Assembly: GCF_018448925.1 (NCBI RefSeq)
Contig: NZ_RCWE01000006.1
Location: 62,001 to 126,000, forward strand
From: Photorhabdus akhurstii
Lineage (GTDB): Bacteria; Pseudomonadota; Gammaproteobacteria; Enterobacterales; Enterobacteriaceae
Reading direction: 5' to 3'
Length of the DNA stretch: 64,000 nucleotides
The position numbers and the translations under genes are program-made. This document shows, piece after piece, positions 56,985-64,000 of this stretch (the first letter of the stretch is position 1; every line of letters starts with the position of its first letter). The notes beneath the pieces were generated by a model. The model was not told the origin of the DNA. It did not search any database and was given only the letters and a program-made list of their open reading frames with translations.

Positions 56985-58262
56985 ATGTTACTGCGTTTAT
57001 ATCAGGTACTTCTCTACCTTATCCAACCTCTGATTTGGTTGCGTTTATTGCTCCGCAGTCGCCAAGCCCCGGCTTACCGTCAACGCTGGGGTGAACGCTA
57101 TGGTTTCTGTGCTGGTAAAGTTGCCGCTGGAGGCATCCTGCTCCATTCCGTTTCCGTGGGTGAGACGCTGGCCGCAATCCCTTTAGTCAGAGCCTTGCGC
57201 CATCACTACCCTTTTTTACCCATTACCGTGACAACGATGACGCCAACAGGCTCAGAAAGGGTGCTTTCTGCTCTGGGAAATGATGTTAATCATGTCTATT
57301 TGCCATACGATCTTCCCGGTTCTATGGAGCGCTTCCTCAATCAAGTTAATCCAAAGTTAGTCATTATCATGGAAACAGAACTTTGGCCTAATCTGATTTT
57401 CCAACTTCACCAACGCAACATTCCTCTGGTCATTGCTAATGCCCGTTTGTCCGCACGTTCCGCTGCGGGATACCAAAAAGTAGGGAATTTCGTAAAAACA
57501 ATTTTGCGTAGCATTACCTTGATTGCCGCTCAGAATCCAGAAGATGGTGAACGCTTTATTGAACTGGGTTTAAAACGCTCTCAACTGACTATTACCGGCA
57601 GTTTGAAATTCGATATCTCAGTAACGCCTGAATTGGCCGCTAAAGCCGTGACATTACGGCGCCAATGGGCTGCTCGTCGGCCTGTCTGGATAGCCACCAG
57701 CACCCATGATGGGGAAGAGAGTATTATTCTAGATGCTCATTGCAAGTTACTGAAACAGTGTCCAAGCCTGTTATTGATCCTAGTTCCTCGTCATCCTGAA
57801 CGTTTTATTAAAGCGGAAGAGTTAACCAAGAAAGCTGGACTCAGCTATATTCTTCGCAGTTCTGATAAAATCCCTGACGCCAATATTCAGGTTGTTATCG
57901 GCGATACGATGGGTGAACTGATGCTGCTTTATGGTATTGCCGATCTGGCCTTTGTTGGCGGCAGTCTGGTTGAACGTGGCGGTCACAACCCGCTAGAAGC
58001 GGCAGCCCATGCTATTCCGGTGCTAATGGGTCCACATACCTTTAACTTTAAAGATATCTGCGCCAAGCTGAATCAAGCTAATGGTCTGATTACCGTTTCG
58101 GACAGCCACTCTTTGTTCACCGAGATCAACAGCTTACTGACTGACGAAGATTATCGCCTGTATTATGGTCGCCACGCAGCAGAAGTGCTGCATGAAAATC
58201 AAGGCGCTCTTCAACGCCTGCTTAAACTGCTGGAACCCTATCTCCCGCCTCGGAGCCACTGA
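56985..58262 (+). CDS. waaA: 3-deoxy-D-manno-octulosonic acid transferase WaaA (KdtA)
   Basis: The 425-residue GT30 enzyme has the same length as E. coli WaaA. It has LLHSVSVGETLAAIPLVRAL, TTMTPTGSERV, METELWPNLIFQLHQRNIP, ATSTHDGEESIIL and GGSLVERGGHNPLEAAAH. It transfers two Kdo residues to lipid IVA at the inner membrane. The ATG at 56985 starts the conserved LLRLYQVLLYLIQPLIWLRL; an upstream in-frame start would add 14 unrelated residues. waaE follows with no gap. Confidence 0.97.
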   Translation: MLLRLYQVLLYLIQPLIWLRLLLRSRQAPAYRQRWGERYGFCAGKVAAGGILLHSVSVGETLAAIPLVRALRHHYPFLPITVTTMTPTGSERVLSALGNDVNHVYLPYDLPGSMERFLNQVNPKLVIIMETELWPNLIFQLHQRNIPLVIANARLSARSAAGYQKVGNFVKTILRSITLIAAQNPEDGERFIELGLKRSQLTITGSLKFDISVTPELAAKAVTLRRQWAARRPVWIATSTHDGEESIILDAHCKLLKQCPSLLLILVPRHPERFIKAEELTKKAGLSYILRSSDKIPDANIQVVIGDTMGELMLLYGIADLAFVGGSLVERGGHNPLEAAAHAIPVLMGPHTFNFKDICAKLNQANGLITVSDSHSLFTEINSLLTDEDYRLYYGRHAAEVLHENQGALQRLLKLLEPYLPPRSH

Positions 58263-59518
<1,256 letters not shown>

Positions 59519-59533
59519 TTTACTCTATTCACT

Positions 59534-59563
59534 GGAGGCGGATATTCCCTATGCAACGCCTCC
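59534..59563. terminator. Possible terminator between coaD and mutM
   Basis: GGAGGCG / CGCCTCC forms a seven-pair GC stem with a 16-base loop between the convergent genes. No long T-run follows, so it is a weaker case than the others. Confidence 0.5.
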
Positions 59564-59587
59564 CCTAACTATCCGATATCATATCAA

Positions 59588-60397
59588 CTAATACTGACAG
59601 TGACGGCAAAAGAAAGTACTGCGCTGCCCAAGCTTAATACTCTCTATTTTTTCACCACAAATTCGGCATGGCTCTCCTGCTCTACCATAAACAAACAATT
59701 CCTGAGCAAAATAGCCCGGTTTACCATCCGATTGCAGGAAATCTCTGAGTGTCGTACCACCCTGCTCAATAGATCGTTGTAGAACCTTCTTAATCGTTTC
59801 CGCCAGTAAGTTGGCTTCACGCTCAGTTAAAGTCTGCGCGGGACGATCAGGCTGAATATGGGCAGTAAACAACGCTTCATTTGCATAAATATTACCGACT
59901 CCAACAACCAGTTTGTTATCCATTAGCCAGGGCTTAATCAAGGTTTTTTTCTTACTTGATTGGGTGTAAAGATAAGAGCCGTTAAAATCATTAGAAAGTG
60001 GCTCCGGCCCCAAATGAGCCAATACCGAGCACCGTTCAAGATCATCGCTCCATAACCACGCCCCAAATCGTCTGGGATCGGTATAACGCAAAACCTTACC
60101 ATCTGCCATCACTAAATCCACATGATCGTGTTTCTCAGCAGGGCGCTCCTCTGGCAAGATACGCAAGCTGCCCGACATTCCCAAATGGACAATAATCCAA
60201 CCATTTGCCAATTCAATCAGCAAATATTTGGCCCGGCGTTGAACGCTAAGCACAAGCCGGTCACTCAACTTCATAATTTCTTCCGCCACCGGCCAACGTA
60301 ACCGACCATTCCTGACTACCGCATACTGGATCACATTCCCTACCAGATGTGGCTCTATTCCTCTCCGGCTGGTTTCTACTTCTGGTAGTTCTGGCAT
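59588..60397 (-). CDS. mutM: Formamidopyrimidine-DNA glycosylase MutM
   Basis: The 269 residues keep the N-terminal [15 protein letters not shown] (catalytic Pro after the initiator Met and Glu), the lysine of the intercalation region, [12 protein letters not shown], and a C-terminal zinc finger ([10 protein letters not shown], then FFCRHCQ). It excises oxidised purines such as 8-oxoguanine. It converges on coaD. In E. coli rpmG and rpmB lie just upstream of mutM; here LPS genes occupy that side. Confidence 0.97.
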   Translation of the reverse strand: MPELPEVETSRRGIEPHLVGNVIQYAVVRNGRLRWPVAEEIMKLSDRLVLSVQRRAKYLLIELANGWIIVHLGMSGSLRILPEERPAEKHDHVDLVMADGKVLRYTDPRRFGAWLWSDDLERCSVLAHLGPEPLSNDFNGSYLYTQSSKKKTLIKPWLMDNKLVVGVGNIYANEALFTAHIQPDRPAQTLTEREANLLAETIKKVLQRSIEQGGTTLRDFLQSDGKPGYFAQELFVYGRAGEPCRICGEKIESIKLGQRSTFFCRHCQY

Positions 60398-60510
60398 GGT
60401 AATAACTCCTAACTATGTATATTGTTTCAACTCTATTGCATCTGAGCAGATTAAGATAATCTTTTCATGTATTATTTCCAACCAAACTCAACAGAAACGA
60501 AAGCAGATTG

Positions 60511-61734
60511 ATGAATATGTTTAATATTAAAAGTCGTGATAAAAGATCATTATGGAATCTATCCATCATTGGGATTTATATAGCCCTTGTTTATCTGCCC
60601 GATATAACGAGATATAAAAACCTGGTTATCGCTCTTATTGGCATTACAGCACTAACCTATCTGGTGACAGATTTTCGTCAAGTGATGCGTTCCATGCGCA
60701 GTTCACTATTTCTGTCCATTTTGTTATTCGTTTTAGCCATGTTCTATTCAGTGGCGATTTCCGTCGATCTGGCATTGAGTTTTAAGGATATGAATAAACC
60801 CATCCTGAATGGGCTGTTATTGTTCAGTTTTACTTTTCCTATTGTCCTGTACAAAGAAAACAAAGAAAGTATTGCCAAGATGATTTTGTACTCATTTGCC
60901 ATTGGTATGCTGGCAATATGCCTCACTGATATTGGTAAATACATTATTAACTACAATAAAGGTGAAATGCCTTTTACCAACTTCAACCATCGAGAATTTT
61001 CTTACGGCTTTATTTTCTATTTCCCCATCTTACTGTGTACTTGGGCATTGTGGAAGAAACATACCTTAGTGAGTTGGCTAATACTGGCTGTTGCTTCCGC
61101 TATCAGTCTGTTTTTGCTATTAGGTACCTTAGCCCGTGGCGCTTGGGTCGCCGTTGCCGTCATCACTGCTTTTATCATCATCATTAATCGTGAATGGAAA
61201 CTGACCATAATAGCGAGTTTAATCCTTAGTTTTTCAGTTGTACTTTCTCAAACTACGATCATAGCTAATGAAAATACTAAATTATTATTTTGGAAGCTGA
61301 CTCAAACTGATAGCAGCCATCGTTATAAAAATGGCACACAAGGGGCTGCTTTGGAGTTGATTCTAGAAAACCCGATTAAAGGCTACGGTTTTGGCAATAA
61401 AGTCTATCACAAGGTCTACAATGAACGAGCTGTTGACTATCCAGACTGGATATATCGCACATCTATCGGCCCCCATAATATCTTTCTGGCACTCTGGTTT
61501 GCCGGTGGAATCATTGGTTTGATTACCACTTTGCTGATGACCTTTTCAGCGCTATACACGGGTAGCCATATTATTAGCCGTAACAATGGCGTAATAAAGC
61601 AGGCCAGTATTATTCTACTGACGGGATTTATCGGATTATTTATCGTCCGAGGAGCCTTTGAAAATACCTATATCAATGAGATAGGTATTCTATTCGGTCT
61701 GATGATTGCTCTATATCAGCAGAAAAACGATTAA
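60511..61734 (+). CDS. waaL: O-antigen ligase, WaaL type
   Basis: The 407-residue inner-membrane protein has about 11-12 helices and a large periplasmic loop (about 265-320) before IGPHNIFLALWFAGGIIGL, and the RG motif in LGTLARGAWVAVAVI. Those are the Wzy_C/WaaL ligase features. It joins finished O-antigen from undecaprenyl diphosphate to lipid A-core in the periplasm. The ATG at 60511 is preferred to the TTG at 60508; ATG 60517 is also possible. It is divergent from mutM, apart from both O-antigen clusters, and could serve polymers from either. Confidence 0.9.
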   Translation: MNMFNIKSRDKRSLWNLSIIGIYIALVYLPDITRYKNLVIALIGITALTYLVTDFRQVMRSMRSSLFLSILLFVLAMFYSVAISVDLALSFKDMNKPILNGLLLFSFTFPIVLYKENKESIAKMILYSFAIGMLAICLTDIGKYIINYNKGEMPFTNFNHREFSYGFIFYFPILLCTWALWKKHTLVSWLILAVASAISLFLLLGTLARGAWVAVAVITAFIIIINREWKLTIIASLILSFSVVLSQTTIIANENTKLLFWKLTQTDSSHRYKNGTQGAALELILENPIKGYGFGNKVYHKVYNERAVDYPDWIYRTSIGPHNIFLALWFAGGIIGLITTLLMTFSALYTGSHIISRNNGVIKQASIILLTGFIGLFIVRGAFENTYINEIGILFGLMIALYQQKND

Positions 61735-61767
61735 CCAGATCTCACGGCTATACTATCAAACCGATTA

Positions 61768-62943
61768 TTATGCAGAAATATCCCTTGATATTGTCTGCAT
61801 AATAAGCTTCGCTCGCTGTTCCCAATTAAAACGCACTGTCACCAACATTTTCGCATAACTGACTTGTGACTTAACTTTCTCTGGATTATCTCTTATTAAC
61901 TGAATCTGCTGAGCAAAACTCTCCGCATTCTCACTGTCAGCAAAACTGACCGCATTTTCATCAACCACATCACGAATCGAAGGAAAATCGGAGATAACCA
62001 CCGGCTTATCCATCGCCATATATTCAAATAGTTTCAGTGGCGAAGTATAGCGACTGCCAATGCTAGTTTTAGTTAATGGCAACAGACAAATATCATTATC
62101 TGCAATTATCTGAAAACGTAATTTAGGTTGAATAAATCCAAGAAAATTGATTTTATCGCCAACCCCCATTTGCTGAGCAATCTGTCGTAATTGCTGAATT
62201 TGCTCTGGTTCGCCACCAGCAATATTCAATATTGCATTCTCAAGGTAAGCCATCGCTTTGATCGCCGTAGGAACACCTTTCCAATGATGCAAACTGCCCA
62301 AATAAAGGATCTGGGTTGGTAATTCACCGTCGTCTGATATACGTTTATCTAATGACACCGATTCGACTGCCCGCAGATCCACACCATCCGGCGCAACAAC
62401 TATTGGTATGCTGACATTGTATTCACTAATAATATCATCACGGAGTAACGACGTCAGAGCGAAAACAATCCTGGACTGACGATAAACAAAGTGCTCGATT
62501 TCTCTCAGCTTCTGATACTTACGCTGATTTTTATTTTTACTTAAATCATGAGATTCTTTAAATGATTGGGCAAAAATCTCATGACTCTCAAAAAACAGCG
62601 GAATTTCTGGATGTTCACATAATAAATACTTTGCCATTTTCAGATTACGGGTAAAAACGGCATCTACCTCATTTCTCTTCAACCAATGGGAAACCTGGAA
62701 ATAGAACATTTTTTGGGTATTGAATGGAAAATACCATTTACGCCGAATATTGCGTAAAGATATCAACTTAGCTGATGGTGATAATGAACGCCCCAGTATC
62801 TCTTCTGCGGTATTTTTACCTTCCGGTGTAACCAGATATACGCAAGCTCCCTGGCGAGCAAATGCATCAACATTCTGCAAAATTTGCAGTGATGCCACCC
62901 GATAATCAGGAACCGGATAGGGATCAATATAGGCAATTTTCAT
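61768..62943 (-). CDS. Glycosyltransferase family 4, core LPS
   Basis: The 391-residue GT-B protein has an N-terminal DPYPVPDYRVASLQILQNVD, FFESHEIFAQSF, LYLGSLHHWKGVPTAIKAMA and the donor block SPLKLFEYMAMDKPVVISDF. It overlaps the upstream gene by 20 bases and its stop lies 33 bases from the waaL stop, so the two converge. It likely adds an outer-core sugar. The donor is unknown. Confidence 0.83.
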   Translation of the reverse strand: MKIAYIDPYPVPDYRVASLQILQNVDAFARQGACVYLVTPEGKNTAEEILGRSLSPSAKLISLRNIRRKWYFPFNTQKMFYFQVSHWLKRNEVDAVFTRNLKMAKYLLCEHPEIPLFFESHEIFAQSFKESHDLSKNKNQRKYQKLREIEHFVYRQSRIVFALTSLLRDDIISEYNVSIPIVVAPDGVDLRAVESVSLDKRISDDGELPTQILYLGSLHHWKGVPTAIKAMAYLENAILNIAGGEPEQIQQLRQIAQQMGVGDKINFLGFIQPKLRFQIIADNDICLLPLTKTSIGSRYTSPLKLFEYMAMDKPVVISDFPSIRDVVDENAVSFADSENAESFAQQIQLIRDNPEKVKSQVSYAKMLVTVRFNWEQRAKLIMQTISRDISA

Positions 62944-64000
62944 TATTTATCGCTTTTAGTAAACGATTTGCTGAATGCTCCCAGGTATACATTGTTTCAA
63001 TCCGTTGACGAGCCGCTTTTCCCATTTTTTGCCTCCTGTCTGGTTGAGACAATAAAAAATTAACCGCATCGACAATTGCTGAAACATCTCCTGGCGTAAC
63101 CAAAATACCTGAATTACTTTCATTACCGACAACTTCCGGTATGCCTCCGATATAACTGGCAATAACCGGCCTGCCACACGCCATCGCTTCCGCAATCGTA
63201 ATCCCAAACGCTTCGTCACCAATACTGGGGAAAATCCCCGCATCACCAGCAGCATAATATTCAGGCAACTGATCGTGCCCTACAGGTGGATGGAAGATGA
63301 CCTGTTTTTCCAGCCGCAGTGCTGCAACCCGCTTTTCCAAGCGTTTCAGATCTTCACCTGATCCGATAATCAGCAATTTAACGTCTTTATCCTGTAGTTG
63401 AGCCATTGCATCAATAGCCACATGTATGCCTTTCCAGCCAACCAACCGCCCAGCAAAGGTCAGCAAAAATGTTTTATCGCTGATCCCAAGACGAGTTCTG
63501 ACAGAAGAGTCTATCGGCCTGAATTTATTAATATCAACACCATTGTAAATCACCTTCGGAAATTGTTTAAAATGGTGCTGAATCTGCCAGGCATTAAAAT
63601 GGCTGCATGCCACCCAAGCTGAAATTCGCTTACTCAGCTTTCTGTCGCCCTTGAAAAAACTGGTGCCGCCGCTCATATAGCAAAATTTAGTGCGACTCTC
63701 TTTTGGCATCATTCGAGGCCAGAAAAAATCAAATGGCTTAGTCAGAATAACCCAGTCAAAATCTCCAGCAACAACCATATCGCAAGCATGGCGAGCAAAT
63801 GAGTAGCGTTCAATAATACGCTGGAAACGTCGACCAATATTAATTACTTTCTCTCTGGGAATAAATGGAAAAGTATGAACTTGGATTGCTCTTCCATTGA
63901 GCTCTGGCTGGACATCACCCTTGCCGCCAAAAATATGGATCTCATGCCCGGCATCAGTCAACGCTTTCGCAAGTTCCCAGACTGCCGTCTGAATACCACC
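62924..64000 (-). CDS. Glycosyltransferase family 4, 5' end beyond window
   Basis: The frame stays open to the last base of the window (GGIQTAVWELAKALTDAGHE), so the visible 358 residues lack only the first few. GGIQTAVWELAKAL is the usual GT4 acceptor-side opening. TFAGRLVGWKGIHVAIDAMA and FPSIGDEAFGITIAEAMACG follow with both EX7E-type glutamates. It probably adds an outer-core sugar and is cotranscribed with the 61768 gene. Confidence 0.85.
   Translation of the reverse strand, partial: GGIQTAVWELAKALTDAGHEIHIFGGKGDVQPELNGRAIQVHTFPFIPREKVINIGRRFQRIIERYSFARHACDMVVAGDFDWVILTKPFDFFWPRMMPKESRTKFCYMSGGTSFFKGDRKLSKRISAWVACSHFNAWQIQHHFKQFPKVIYNGVDINKFRPIDSSVRTRLGISDKTFLLTFAGRLVGWKGIHVAIDAMAQLQDKDVKLLIIGSGEDLKRLEKRVAALRLEKQVIFHPPVGHDQLPEYYAAGDAGIFPSIGDEAFGITIAEAMACGRPVIASYIGGIPEVVGNESNSGILVTPGDVSAIVDAVNFLLSQPDRRQKMGKAARQRIETMYTWEHSANRLLKAINNENCLY

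Overview
This window looks like the chromosome of a gammaproteobacterium of the Morganellaceae. Photorhabdus is the most likely genus, and Xenorhabdus, Proteus or Providencia are alternatives. The reasons are CpxR/CpxA, EnvC, Tdh/Kbl, HldD/WaaF/WaaC, WaaA-WaaE-CoaD and MutM proteins close to the enterobacterial ones, an O-antigen locus sitting between cpxA and trmL/cysE/gpsA/secB (a position known from this family), moderately AT-rich DNA, and many decayed insertion sequences. The genus is inferred from memory of gene order and was not searched.

Layout. 1-1802: end of cpxR and all of cpxA. 1800-2204: leader with a JUMPstart/ops element (RfaH-type antitermination). 2205-18094: O-antigen cluster 1. 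It holds the WbpA/B/D/E/I-type route to a diacetamido-uronic acid (UDP-ManNAc3NAcA type), a Wzx flippase, a membrane-anchored protein related to D-glucuronyl C5-epimerases, a Wzy polymerase, three glycosyltransferases, an aminotransferase plus a WbpM dehydratase for a 4-amino-4,6-dideoxy sugar, and a PglC/WcaJ-type initiating transferase. A DMT transporter (18308-19267) follows.

19621-36791 reads as a second, partly decayed O-antigen locus carried between its own flanks. It opens with a remnant of the cpxA tail and a second copy of the JUMPstart leader, and closes with a methyltransferase followed by a remnant of the cysE 3' end. Inside are a mu-crystallin/SbnB-like protein, a fused cytidylyltransferase-HisC-like PLP enzyme, a small ParB/SerK-like protein, a second Wzx, LicD, a beta-propeller protein, a gmd pseudogene, two glycosyltransferases, a second Wzy (EpsG type) and galE. 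They are interspersed with IS6, IS630, ISAs1 and IS30 remnants. The genes suggest a route from serine to a CDP-activated amino-alcohol phosphate that LicD would transfer to the polysaccharide. This is the most interesting candidate system here.

36911-41602: trmL, a paralogue of the methyltransferase, then cysE, gpsA, secB and yibN on the minus strand. grxC and gpmM, present here in E. coli, are missing. 41959-46512: envC-yibQ and the kbl-tdh operon. 46746-49709: hldD-waaF-waaC (inner core). 50086-56762: core-LPS genes, mostly on the minus strand (deacetylase, GT8, GT9, two GT4, WaaQ-like GT9). 56985-60397: waaA-waaE-coaD and, convergent, mutM. 60511-64000: a WaaL-type O-antigen ligase and two GT4 genes on the minus strand, the last cut by the window edge. 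Together the window encodes most of an LPS molecule: inner and outer core, Kdo transfer, O-unit synthesis, flipping, polymerisation and ligation. No wzz chain-length regulator was seen.
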